Source: a virus
IMG/VR virus record: IMGVR_UViG_3300024262_000093
Coordinates: 1 to 39,724 of that record
Reading direction: 5' to 3' (one strand)
DNA length: 39,724 nt
Below, piece by piece: positions 23,375 through 31,249 of this stretch. The notes below the pieces were generated by a model, which was not told the origin of the DNA, did no database searches, and was given only the letters and a program-made list of their open reading frames with translations. The position numbers were made by a program, and so were the translations under genes. Numbering within the stretch: the first letter of the stretch is position 1; every line of letters starts with the position of its first letter.

Positions 23375-23575
23375 ATGGACTTAATTGAAAGAAAAAATGA
23401 AATAGAAAAGAAGTTCCAAGAGTTAGAGAAAGCGAGACAAAAGAAAGTCAATGAGATAAACGAGATAGTTCAAGAGAAAATGCGACTGCAAGGTGAATCC
23501 CGCCTTGCGGAAGAGCTAATAAAAGAAACTCAGGAGGGAAAAGATGGCTCAGTCGATAATATCAAGCCCGATTAA
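23375..23575 (+). CDS. Small coiled-coil protein, 66 aa
   Basis: An almost entirely charged helix (MDLIERKNEIEKKFQELEKA and onward) with heptad character. The ATG has AAAGGGAG upstream; the frame is open much further upstream, but that region overlaps the previous gene. It overlaps the next gene by 32 bases. Function unknown. Confidence 0.7.
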   Translation: MDLIERKNEIEKKFQELEKARQKKVNEINEIVQEKMRLQGESRLAEELIKETQEGKDGSVDNIKPD

Positions 23576-24272
23576 GGATATATGGCCTGATGGCGATTCC
23601 CCTATTACTCTTTCAACCACACCTGGCTACTTATGGCGGGACTCTGACGCACAAGAGGTAGAGTTCTTCTGTGATGTAGATTTCCGATTAAACATAAGCC
23701 CAAGAATAAAGTATGCGCTATTCTTTGATGATACAGCGGAGACATACACTGATGGGGCTAATGAACTTCAGGACGGGGATACTGATACCGCGCTCACAAT
23801 CTCTTCAATGACCTCTTCGGACTATATCTATGTAATCACAGATGACCCGATTTTAGGATTTTACATAGATGTAGACAAGCCCAACGGGACTGCCTCAACT
23901 ATGACCGTTTCATATTACAACGGGACAGAATTCACTGATGCCTCGGATACTGATGGGACGGCTGATGGCGGCAAGACGTTTGCCCAAGATGGGTTGGTTT
24001 ATTGGGCTGCCAAGACAGACGAAGCACAGACCTCTATAAACGGGCACACGGGGTATATTTACCGCATAGGGGTATCTGCTACGATGGACTCAGAGGTTAC
24101 TTTATTGCAGATGCTTTCCCTAAGCAAGCGGAGTGACACTCATGCACCGTCAGTTTCAAGGGAAGGTGCAACTTACCACAGTTTCTCAATGAATATAGAA
24201 GAAGTTGGAGGTTTCCAGTTAGATGTTTCTTCAGGCTCTGGAACGCTAGTCGTGAACTGGATAAAGCACTAA
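23544..24272 (+). CDS. Structural protein, 242 aa
   Basis: A Thr/Ser/Asp-rich beta protein (MAQSIISSPIKDIWPDGDSP, later TMTVSYYNGTEFTDASDTDG and GYIYRIGVSATMDSEVTLL). Composition resembles phage baseplate, spike or decoration proteins. No family is recognised and no enzymatic motif is seen. The ribosome site is CAGGAGGG. Confidence 0.65.
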   Translation: MAQSIISSPIKDIWPDGDSPITLSTTPGYLWRDSDAQEVEFFCDVDFRLNISPRIKYALFFDDTAETYTDGANELQDGDTDTALTISSMTSSDYIYVITDDPILGFYIDVDKPNGTASTMTVSYYNGTEFTDASDTDGTADGGKTFAQDGLVYWAAKTDEAQTSINGHTGYIYRIGVSATMDSEVTLLQMLSLSKRSDTHAPSVSREGATYHSFSMNIEEVGGFQLDVSSGSGTLVVNWIKH

Positions 24273-24273
24273 A

Positions 24274-24870
24274 ATAAAAAGAGGAAGTTTAACAACTGAA
24301 CTCGTAATACCTGGATATGCCAGTGGCGACGATTGGTATCCTCTTGGTGACGTTATCCTAGGCGATACCTTTGGCGTTTACACGGGGCTTATCTATGGGC
24401 GAAACTCTACCTACCTCCGTATTGGTGATGCTGCCACTACCGGACACGGGCTTGATGCCGAAGATGATGCAATGTTTACTGCTGAGACTGAGTTCCACGG
24501 GCCTGCATGGTTCGATGCTGATGTCCACATGGGGACTTTGGACATAGATGCGGACTCTGGTGCTGTGACGTTGGTGGATATGGCAGTAAGTGATACCCCT
24601 GCTGCTGGGACTGAGGAGAGTATAGCAGTAGCTATAGACACCACAAAGTTTATAACGGCCTTCTCTGAAGCAGACTCCAGCGGTGGGCTAAGATACAAGA
24701 TGGTGAAGATAGTAGCCGAGGCAACCAAGCCAACTGCTGCTGTGGGGTACAGGAACGGGTTGTGTTTCACTAATGGTGGTGCTGGTGTGGCAGATAAACT
24801 CTATGCCTGCATGAAAGGCGATGATGATAACTATGACTGGATACAGATAGCCATAGGGGAGGCTGTATAA
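24274..24870 (+). CDS. Structural protein without a standard start codon, about 198 aa
   Basis: The frame is open from the TAA at 24262 and reads as convincing protein from KRGSLTTELVIPGYASGDDW onward, but contains no ATG, GTG or TTG before the ATG at 24472. An ATA at 24274 is the only near-cognate start, and AGAGGA lies downstream of it rather than upstream. Starting at 24472 would discard a well formed beta domain. The protein is beta-rich and probably a virion component. Either an unusual start or a sequence change removed the ATG. Confidence 0.6.
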   Translation: MKRGSLTTELVIPGYASGDDWYPLGDVILGDTFGVYTGLIYGRNSTYLRIGDAATTGHGLDAEDDAMFTAETEFHGPAWFDADVHMGTLDIDADSGAVTLVDMAVSDTPAAGTEESIAVAIDTTKFITAFSEADSSGGLRYKMVKIVAEATKPTAAVGYRNGLCFTNGGAGVADKLYACMKGDDDNYDWIQIAIGEAV

Positions 24871-25277
24871 TGAGTACGGATTTATTGAGACCAAAGGGAT
24901 CGGCTTTGGACTGGACTTGGGAGCCTATCTATAAGAAAGGTCATGTGACGTGCACAATAGCAGGAGGGGAGTCTGCTGCTCATGTATACGATGTAGCTGC
25001 TGGCATACTCCCAACTGACCTGCATATCGACAAGATAGGTGTGTCTCTGGAAAATTATCCTGGGGCAGATAAGACTGTTAGTGTAACTATAAGCGATGGC
25101 ACGACTACCATGACTGTGGATATTTCAGGCACAGAAGTTAAAGCAGGCTCAACGACAACTAATAACTTTGACCTTGATGTGAGCGAGAAAGACTTCTTGA
25201 TAGCAATAACAGCAACAGGAGGGACTACTGCTGGCAGTTGTAGCGTTATAATCATTTATCATGAGGTGACTATCTAA
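24870..25277 (+). CDS. Beta-sandwich structural protein, 135 aa
   Basis: An alternating-strand protein (VTCTIAGGESAAHVYDVAAG, TVSVTISDGTTTMTVDISGT), probably a small virion protein. Its start overlaps the stop of the previous gene (TAATG). No family is recognised. Confidence 0.65.
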   Translation: MSTDLLRPKGSALDWTWEPIYKKGHVTCTIAGGESAAHVYDVAAGILPTDLHIDKIGVSLENYPGADKTVSVTISDGTTTMTVDISGTEVKAGSTTTNNFDLDVSEKDFLIAITATGGTTAGSCSVIIIYHEVTI

Positions 25278-25351
25278 TGGGCATAAAGCTAAATCCGAGT
25301 TTATCAACTAAAATAAATCCTGCCACACGAAGTCTAAAGATAACACCATAG
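25277..25351 (+). CDS. Micro-ORF, 24 aa
   Basis: It reads MGIKLNPSLSTKINPATRSL and four more residues. It begins at a TAATG overlap and has GAGGTG upstream, the same arrangement as its neighbours, and exactly fills the space before the next ribosome site. A coupling peptide is possible, or a chance ORF. Confidence 0.4.
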   Translation: MGIKLNPSLSTKINPATRSLKITP

Positions 25352-25360
25352 GGGGAATGA

Positions 25361-26413
25361 ATGAGTACAACATTACTAGCATTTAGAAACAAGCTAAATC
25401 TTTTAATTGATATCCCAGTAACGGGAACGACGGACTCGACAGGGACTACGACTACCATCGTGGACTCTGAGTTAGCCAAGTACGATAAGATTGACTACTT
25501 CGAGGGGTGGGAGGCTTATGTTGCACTGACCACCCCAGAGGCACAGACTGTTGATACGTTCCTCCCTGCTTCAGGGACATTGACTGTTTACTCTGTGTAT
25601 GGTGAGGCGGTGGCTGATAAGACGGTTTATACCTTATGTCGCTTCCCTATGGCAAATAAGCTAAGTGCTATAAACCGTTCTTTGAACGCTGCCTACCCGT
25701 TGTTCTTTGCAAGGGAGATTTCCAAGACCTTATGGGGGCAGAACGCATACGGGGTTGACCCTAACGAGTTCAACAAGTTCACCTATACCGTGCCTTCAGA
25801 GTTCGTGGAGTTTCCTACTGAGATATGGCTTACTTCGGCTTACGCGGGAGAACATTCTGGGGCTGATGATGCAGCGATATTGACGGACTCCTCACGAAGC
25901 TGGAAGGTAAGCGAGTTAATTGGATTGACCTTATATAACAAGACTGATGGAAGTTCGACTACCGTAACATCGAACACAGCAACCACTATCACAGGTACGT
26001 TGGCAGGTGGCACGGACAACGACTGGGACGAGGACGACGAGTATATAATCGCCAAGCCAAGCGTTGCACCCGAAAGGCTCACTAACTTTAGGGTCTTGCC
26101 TTCAGGCGAGGATGCATGGGACTTCTATGCCAGCATACCAGAAGATACCTTAATAACTTTAATCGGGAAGGGCAGGCTGACAGCGTTCACTACCGAAACC
26201 TCAACCACCGAATTAACGGACTCACAGGCGGATATCGTTGCTCTGAAGGCAGCAGCTATATTCTATGAGTTCTATGTTGGTAGTGTTAATTCTCAGGACT
26301 CGGAGCGGTTCGATGCATTAAGCAATAAATTCCACGGAATGTACGAGTATGAGGCAGCTAGATTGTCCAAGCCTGACATGAAGAAAATGAAATTAGATTG
26401 GGGGTTCTTATGA
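25361..26413 (+). CDS. Putative head-tail connector/neck protein, 350 aa
   Basis: The N-terminus is helical (TTLLAFRNKLNLLIDIPVTG), a Thr-rich beta insertion covers about 150-230, and the C-terminus is helical (ADIVALKAAAIFYEFYVGSV). This order resembles adaptor or stopper proteins of short-tailed phages, in which conserved helices bracket variable beta segments. The assignment rests on layout and on position between structural genes and the tail protein. Confidence 0.5.
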   Translation: MSTTLLAFRNKLNLLIDIPVTGTTDSTGTTTTIVDSELAKYDKIDYFEGWEAYVALTTPEAQTVDTFLPASGTLTVYSVYGEAVADKTVYTLCRFPMANKLSAINRSLNAAYPLFFAREISKTLWGQNAYGVDPNEFNKFTYTVPSEFVEFPTEIWLTSAYAGEHSGADDAAILTDSSRSWKVSELIGLTLYNKTDGSSTTVTSNTATTITGTLAGGTDNDWDEDDEYIIAKPSVAPERLTNFRVLPSGEDAWDFYASIPEDTLITLIGKGRLTAFTTETSTTELTDSQADIVALKAAAIFYEFYVGSVNSQDSERFDALSNKFHGMYEYEAARLSKPDMKKMKLDWGFL

Positions 26414-26631
26414 AAACACCTGAAAAGATTACCATGCCAAAAGGGTGGGTTACTCGTGCCTTGTCTGCACAAGACTTTGCTAAACTTGACGAGAAGGGTA
26501 AAGAGAAGCTGAAGAAAGATGTTGAGGATAGCGGTGGAAGTTATGACGAGTACGAGGCTCATGCAAAAAAGATGATGCCTAGGATAGTTTCACCACGGGA
26601 GATTAAATGGCGTATTCGCCCGACGATGTAA
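26410..26631 (+). CDS. Small basic protein, 73 aa
   Basis: A Lys-rich helical protein (KLDEGK-like repeats, DEYEAHAKKMMPRIVSP). The ATG at 26410 overlaps the connector stop (ATGA) and has GGGGGT upstream; a TTG four codons earlier is less likely. It overlaps the tail gene by 25 bases. Function unknown. Confidence 0.65.
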   Translation: MKTPEKITMPKGWVTRALSAQDFAKLDEKGKEKLKKDVEDSGGSYDEYEAHAKKMMPRIVSPREIKWRIRPTM

Positions 26632-29180
26632 CCATTGTTGATGGGAACGGAGAGCGGTTCCACTATATGCTGGCAATAAAGGACAGCATCAAAAAGTGGT
26701 CTGTTGCTGACACCGCCCTCTTGCCTCCAAGTCTCTTAACAGGTTCAGCTTCGTATGCCAACTATTCACCAGAGAGCAAAATCTTCATTGAAGAGACAGA
26801 CTGGCGGAAGGGATTTCAAGACAAGATTTGGCAGGAGCATGGTCGCTATTACACTTCTTCGTGTGACTGTAGGTTTAGAAACCGCATAATGCTACCTCCA
26901 GAACAACAAACTGCCATCGCTGCGCCTACCGGTACAGATAACACCCGTGCTATTGCAGACGGGGGCATGGAGACATGGACTGATAGTTCTAACCTCACCC
27001 ACTGGTCAAAGACTGGTGACGGGACATTATCGAAATCTACTGATGGGCATGGAGGAACTTATTCAGCTAAACTTAGCGGTGGCAGCGGAAACTCAATATC
27101 AATATATCAGGACTTGCCATTTACTTCAGCAGACAGAGGCGCATCGGTTACAGTAACGTTCTGGGGGAAGAGAGAAGCAGGCACTGATCATTCCTATGGG
27201 CAGATAGATGATGGAGTTGGGACCACCGAAACAGATATTACCTCAACTTCCTTTGCTTCATACACAATCACTAGGACACTAGACGACAACGCCACGCGAT
27301 TAAGGGTGTTGTTTTATTCAGAAGATGAAGCAACTTATGGAGATACACATATAGACGATGTTTCAATTACTCGTAGCACGGTAAACCTCGGTACAACCAC
27401 CGACCTCATAAACTTTGGTGACGATATCGTTTATGGGAGTGGGTGCACTTTGTGCAAGATAGACTCAGGCTCAGCAGCGATAGTCATAGACATGGGAGCA
27501 GAAATCACAGCGTTGTGTGTTTTTGAAGACAGGCTTTATATCGCCTTAGGATTGACTAATGCTTATTGGTACACCTCAGACTTAACGACGTTTACAAAGT
27601 CATCTTTTACGGGGAGTGAGAGTTCTGATAGTGCAACGGATACCACGGCGGCATATTCTGATTCAGCAACCAGCATTGCAGTAACGGACTACAGTGTATT
27701 CTCGGCAGATGATGTTTATGCAAGATGGGAAGATGAGGTTATTTTATTAAGCGATAGGTCTGCCTCGCCTATGACAGTTGTTAGAGGGTCGTTGGGGTCA
27801 ACCGCTAAAGCGCATGCTTCAGGAACTACTATCACTGAATTATCGGGCGTATCAGGAGCACAGTTTATGTCCAATGTGAATAGTAACTTTCATATAAACG
27901 ACACAGCTAACACTATTCGCATCTCGGACAATCCAATAAATAATGGTACGCCATTTTCAACTGCCTACACCATGCCAAACTCGAGCTATAATATTACGGG
28001 ATTGAAAGACGACATCGGAGACGGGGTTATCTACGTTAGAAAGCAAGACCAGGTTTACTATCTCAGCGGAGCAGAGGTTCTGCCCGTCGTGCCGTCGTGG
28101 GCGAGCGAAGCATCTACCACTAACTCATACGGTATAGACGGCTGGCAAGGCAGATTGTATGTTCCTGCCGGGGTTAACTCATTCTATGAATATGACGCTG
28201 GTACGGTAACGGACATATCGATAGTCAAGGAAGCGTTCGGAGATACCGACTTTGATGGCAAGATTTTATGCACCGCATGGGACACGGAGTATTTGTATGT
28301 CGTGGTAGAGAACGGGGCTACTTGTGAGATTTTATCAGGATCGTGGCGAAGTATCGGCACGACAGACTGGTACTGGCATCCCTTATATTCTATTACCTCA
28401 AACGACTACACCTCGGCTTTAATCTCCTCGGTAGATGGCTCAAAGAGGCTTTACCTCGGCACGGGCACGGCAGCCGATGGGATAGACCTGTTCATTGTGC
28501 CGTCAAGTTATTCTGATGTATTGAAGGAAAGTTCCTACGAAGTGGAAGCCAGCGGAGACTGGGTGTCTCCGTGGTATGAAACGGACTTCGCAGCTAACGA
28601 TAAGATGTGGATAAACCTCTACATCACTACGCTCAATTTCACGGGCATCACTTCTATCAGGGTTTACTACCAGAAGAAGGGGGATGCGGACTGGACAGAG
28701 TTGGGATACTGTGATGAGGGGGAATACACTTACGTTGCTTCTCCCTGGTCGTTCACCTATCCCGACGAGATAACTAACATCTTCTCCATGAACGCTGTGT
28801 CTCAGAGAGTAAGGTTCAAGTTTACCCTCGCCACCTCGGACAGCAAACTCTCTCCAATAGTCAATGCCTTTTCAATAGAATGCAGATTAGTCCCATCAAT
28901 AGCAGGGCAGTCTATCAAGAAGAAGCAGATAAGGTTCGAGGTTAGAGCTGGCGGAGACACCCCGCGCTCCACGGGCGTGATGGGAAACACCAGAGCGGCT
29001 AATGTCGTGACCGAGTTAGAGACATTATCCAAGTCTCTGGACGTCCTGAAAGTCACCCTCCTTGACGGAGTGGAGCGGACTGCCTTGTTTGAGCCGGACG
29101 GATTTGCCATCTCCCCCTATATCCACGAGAAAACGAAGCCAAGCGAGATAATCGTGTCCTGTAGCCTAAGGGAAGTGTAA
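26607..29180 (+). CDS. Large tail protein with carbohydrate-binding-like and propeller-like parts
   Basis: An 857-residue beta-rich protein, probably the tail tube/nozzle or spike. Residues about 115-255 read as a jelly-roll carbohydrate-binding module (DGGMETWTDSSNLTHWSKTG at the start, GDTHIDDVSI at the end). Residues 265-650 show repeated blades of the type 'ALCVFEDRLYIALG' and 'KILCTAWDTEYLYVVVENG', like the propeller of T7-type gp12 nozzle proteins. The C-terminus is another beta sandwich. The propeller is inferred from repeat spacing. The binding module suggests that it contacts host glycans. Confidence 0.7.
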   Translation: MAYSPDDVTIVDGNGERFHYMLAIKDSIKKWSVADTALLPPSLLTGSASYANYSPESKIFIEETDWRKGFQDKIWQEHGRYYTSSCDCRFRNRIMLPPEQQTAIAAPTGTDNTRAIADGGMETWTDSSNLTHWSKTGDGTLSKSTDGHGGTYSAKLSGGSGNSISIYQDLPFTSADRGASVTVTFWGKREAGTDHSYGQIDDGVGTTETDITSTSFASYTITRTLDDNATRLRVLFYSEDEATYGDTHIDDVSITRSTVNLGTTTDLINFGDDIVYGSGCTLCKIDSGSAAIVIDMGAEITALCVFEDRLYIALGLTNAYWYTSDLTTFTKSSFTGSESSDSATDTTAAYSDSATSIAVTDYSVFSADDVYARWEDEVILLSDRSASPMTVVRGSLGSTAKAHASGTTITELSGVSGAQFMSNVNSNFHINDTANTIRISDNPINNGTPFSTAYTMPNSSYNITGLKDDIGDGVIYVRKQDQVYYLSGAEVLPVVPSWASEASTTNSYGIDGWQGRLYVPAGVNSFYEYDAGTVTDISIVKEAFGDTDFDGKILCTAWDTEYLYVVVENGATCEILSGSWRSIGTTDWYWHPLYSITSNDYTSALISSVDGSKRLYLGTGTAADGIDLFIVPSSYSDVLKESSYEVEASGDWVSPWYETDFAANDKMWINLYITTLNFTGITSIRVYYQKKGDADWTELGYCDEGEYTYVASPWSFTYPDEITNIFSMNAVSQRVRFKFTLATSDSKLSPIVNAFSIECRLVPSIAGQSIKKKQIRFEVRAGGDTPRSTGVMGNTRAANVVTELETLSKSLDVLKVTLLDGVERTALFEPDGFAISPYIHEKTKPSEIIVSCSLREV

Positions 29181-29182
29181 AG

Positions 29183-29305
29183 ATGCAGCCTACAAACAAA
29201 TGTTCACTCGTAAGAAATGCGCAAGGTGGCGTTTTACTATCAATAATGAACAATCACACAGGGCGTATGGTTACGACCCTAGTTTTAGAGGAGGGAAACA
29301 CATGA
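29183..29305 (+). CDS. Small protein, 40 aa
   Basis: It begins MQPTNKCSLVRNAQGGVLLS. It has AAGGGA upstream, starts two bases after the tail gene stop, and its stop overlaps the ATG of the phospholipase-like gene (ATGA). The tight coupling argues that it is translated; whether the peptide itself matters is unknown. Confidence 0.55.
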   Translation: MQPTNKCSLVRNAQGGVLLSIMNNHTGRMVTTLVLEEGNT

Positions 29306-30090
29306 AAAGGTTTCTCGGAATAATTCTGGCCATGGTTGCGGTATTTTTATCCGCAACTCCTTGTTTAGCCTGGGGGCCGGATACTCATTTGGAGATTGAT
29401 AAGTCTCTGGGCGACTCTAACTTATTCAAACAGGGAAGCGTATTTCCTGATTGCGCACTGGGACTTCATGTAGCCGACGGACATTTATTTGCTCCGTGTC
29501 CTGAGAATTACGCGGAGATACATAATACATTCCACTCCAGGGAGTTTGCGGATATCTTATGGATTACTTGCCAGGCTAATGACGTGCAAGAATTTGCAGA
29601 GGGTTGGATAGCTCACACGCTAGGCAGCGACCCGATAGAGTCGGCATACTCACAGGACAAAGTTTCTCAGGGCGCACCCGACGGAGCAGACTGGTGCGTT
29701 GACTATTTCTATTGTGAGAACACTATGGACACAACAATAGGCTCACCGGTGAGGGCTGCTTTGCAATCAGCCATAGATCAGACTGACCTCGACTGGACTA
29801 TCTCTGCTGATGGCTGGCTGGATATAGAGTATGTTTACATGATTTATTTGGACTTTGGAGAGTGGTGGTATGAGATTTACGAGTACGACGTTGTGGCGCA
29901 AGAATGGTACTCAGACCATGAGTGGTATCTCCAATCCTCAATAGCTCACTCCACAGTTGAGATATTAAGTTACCAGGGTTCGGCTACGTTAGCAGACGTC
30001 AACCAGTGCACTAACTGGTGGCAATATGGTGGATACTTAGAAATGAGCGACGTATTGAAGGTGGTAAATCTTTGGTTGTATCCGAGGTGA
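29302..30090 (+). CDS. Secreted zinc-dependent phospholipase C-like protein
   Basis: A 262-residue protein with a signal peptide (KRF, a hydrophobic core, cleavage after CLA) that would leave Trp24 as the new N-terminus. In zinc-dependent phospholipase C and S1/P1 nucleases the N-terminal Trp binds zinc. Further ligand-like residues appear in order: His29 (WGPDTH), Asp50 (FPDC), His74/His78 (IHNTFH), His105 with Asp110 (GWIAHTLGSD) and a HxxxE pair, His216/Glu220 (AHSTVE). The His105-Asp110 spacing is one residue longer than usual. The likely reaction is hydrolysis of membrane phospholipid head groups outside the cell. It sits where an endolysin is expected, beside a membrane-anchored coiled-coil protein. 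A nuclease of the S1/P1 class is the alternative. Confidence 0.75.
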   Translation: MKRFLGIILAMVAVFLSATPCLAWGPDTHLEIDKSLGDSNLFKQGSVFPDCALGLHVADGHLFAPCPENYAEIHNTFHSREFADILWITCQANDVQEFAEGWIAHTLGSDPIESAYSQDKVSQGAPDGADWCVDYFYCENTMDTTIGSPVRAALQSAIDQTDLDWTISADGWLDIEYVYMIYLDFGEWWYEIYEYDVVAQEWYSDHEWYLQSSIAHSTVEILSYQGSATLADVNQCTNWWQYGGYLEMSDVLKVVNLWLYPR

Positions 30091-30093
30091 ATT

Positions 30094-30270
30094 ATGAACA
30101 GCGAGATAAGGATAAGATATTGCGAGTCCTGCCACAAAAAGAAGATGGTGGCTGAACTTCAATTAGAAAGAAAAACCATCTGGTTGTGCGAGAAGTGCTT
30201 GGAAAAGCCATTTCACCAGTTGAGGGCGAAACGCGAATCCCTGGAGGGAGATAGGCCGGCGACACCGTAG
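30094..30270 (+). CDS. Small zinc-ribbon protein, 58 aa
   Basis: It carries CESCHKKK near residue 10 and CEKCLEK near residue 32, a compact two-knuckle zinc ribbon, followed by a basic and Pro-rich tail. It starts four bases after the preceding stop, with GAGGTG upstream. Role unknown. Confidence 0.7.
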   Translation: MNSEIRIRYCESCHKKKMVAELQLERKTIWLCEKCLEKPFHQLRAKRESLEGDRPATP

Positions 30271-30296
30271 GACACTCTATTTCTGAGGAGGCACAT

Positions 30297-30602
30297 ATGA
30301 TCGATCCTGGACTGACGGCAGCAGCAATTACTGGAGGCGTCGCTATCATTGGCGCGGCTTTCTGTCTCGGAAAGTATGCGGGAAGGATCTCCCCCATCAA
30401 CGAGGCTCGGAAGGTACTCTCTAATAAAGTAGATGATTTGGCTCAGGTGGTGACACGCCTCGACAGAACTAACGGTATCCTGGCCGCCCAAGTCAAGGCG
30501 ATTAACGAGACCCTTAATAATGGGATTGTAAACCGTATCAATGGCTGCATCGAAGCCCAGGGCCGCATGGACGAGAGGATAAAAGACTTGGAAGGCAAGT
30601 AA
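30297..30602 (+). CDS. Membrane-anchored coiled-coil protein (lysis-associated?)
   Basis: A single N-terminal membrane segment (AAAITGGVAIIGAAFCLGKY) is followed by a helix with heptad spacing (KVLSNKVDDLAQVVTRLDRT, IEAQGRMDERIKDLEG). The layout recalls XhlA-type or spanin-like lysis proteins. Its neighbour two genes upstream is the phospholipase-like protein, so a role in host lysis is plausible. The ribosome site is GAGGAGGC. Confidence 0.6.
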   Translation: MIDPGLTAAAITGGVAIIGAAFCLGKYAGRISPINEARKVLSNKVDDLAQVVTRLDRTNGILAAQVKAINETLNNGIVNRINGCIEAQGRMDERIKDLEGK

Positions 30603-30730
30603 TGGACAACGAGCTAGTTGCAATCAAGGTTGAAATTCAGGAATTAGAGCGGAGGCTAACCCTCTTGAAAAAGAGGATTAAGGAGTGGGAGCATTGGAAT
30701 TATCTGGAGGGCATAAAAGAGAAGGATTGA
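30602..30730 (+). CDS. Small coiled-coil protein, 42 aa
   Basis: A short amphipathic helix (MDNELVAIKVEIQELERRLT, then KKRIKEWEHW) starting at a TAATG overlap with the membrane-anchored coiled-coil gene. It may pair with that protein. Function otherwise unknown. Confidence 0.6.
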   Translation: MDNELVAIKVEIQELERRLTLLKKRIKEWEHWNYLEGIKEKD

Positions 30731-30888
30731 AATACCCCATAATCCAGCGATGCGGCAACTATTTCCATATAGGAAACGATTGCTACAAGAGAGACTCAAA
30801 AGGGGAAGCTAAACCAATCTCGACGGGGGAATACGAGCGAGCCTGCAAAGGGAAAGAGGTGGGGACTTGGGACCCATTTGTGGTATAA
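30685..30888 (+). CDS. Small protein, up to 67 aa
   Basis: The well formed part is YPIIQRCGNYFHIGNDCYKR and STGEYERACKGKEVGTW. There is no ATG; starts at GTG 30685, TTG 30694 (AAGGAG eight bases upstream) or TTG 30727 are possible. It overlaps the coiled-coil gene in another frame. Function unknown. Confidence 0.5.
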   Translation: MGALELSGGHKREGLKYPIIQRCGNYFHIGNDCYKRDSKGEAKPISTGEYERACKGKEVGTWDPFVV

Positions 30889-30899
30889 TAAGAGGTGCA

Positions 30900-30998
30900 A
30901 TGGTAAAAGTTAAAGCGGTTTATCACGATATGCAGCAGGCAATAAGCGAGTTGCTTAAAAGGCTTATTGATTGCGGTGCAATTTGTTGCGAAAAGTAG
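30900..30998 (+). CDS. Micro-ORF, 32 aa
   Basis: It reads MVKVKAVYHDMQQAISELLK and ends in a Cys-rich GAICCEK. AGAGGTG lies just upstream and a TATAAT hexamer at 30884-30889. It is the last protein-like ORF before the RNA cluster and may be chance. Confidence 0.4.
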   Translation: MVKVKAVYHDMQQAISELLKRLIDCGAICCEK

Positions 30999-31011
30999 GT
31001 ATAATCCGTGA

Positions 31012-31063
31012 CAGAACCTTAACAATAGTGCATAAGTCCCGAGGAACTCAGAACCTTAACAAT
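31012..31063 (+). repeat. 15-bp direct repeat pair before the RNA cluster
   Basis: CAGAACCTTAACAAT occurs at 31012-31026 and again at 31049-31063, 37 bp apart. A TATAAT hexamer (31000-31005, no clear -35 box) precedes the first copy. The pair may mark a transcription start and a processing or binding site, or be the scar of an insertion next to the structured RNA. Confidence 0.6.
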
Positions 31064-31072
31064 TGAATATGT

Positions 31073-31240
31073 GCCATGTGGCGGAATAGCTGACACCGTA
31101 TGGGGACCAGAAAGACGCTAGCTCACCGAGAGGCAGGAGAACTGGGAGTGAACCCGGCTAGCCGTGTGACGACACGGTAACAAACTCGCAAGAGGGAAAT
31201 CTCGGCCCTCGTCCTTGGGGTGTAAGTCCCCAGGCATGGC
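31073..31240 (+). ncRNA. Structured RNA with tRNA-like ends, 168 nt
   Basis: GCCATGT (31073-31079) pairs with GCATGGC (31234-31240) like an acceptor stem, and TGGGG-TGTAAGT-CCCCA forms a T-arm-like hairpin. The T-loop lacks the standard TTC, and no anticodon arm is found. Inside are further stems: CTGGG/CCCGG, CCGTGT-GACG-ACACGG (31162-31177), CTC-GCAA-GAG with a GNRA loop (31185-31194), CCGAGA/TCTCGG, and GCTAGC with GCTAGC. It has no protein-coding potential and lies nine bases before the initiator tRNA. It may be a tRNA interrupted by an insertion, a degenerate tRNA, or a separate phage RNA. Confidence 0.5.
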
Positions 31241-31249
31241 AACACATAT

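Noticed and set aside
31073-31240. Ordinary tRNA-Leu
   Set aside because: The ends look tRNA-like, but no anticodon arm can be drawn, the T-loop lacks TTC, and the length is twice that of a tRNA.
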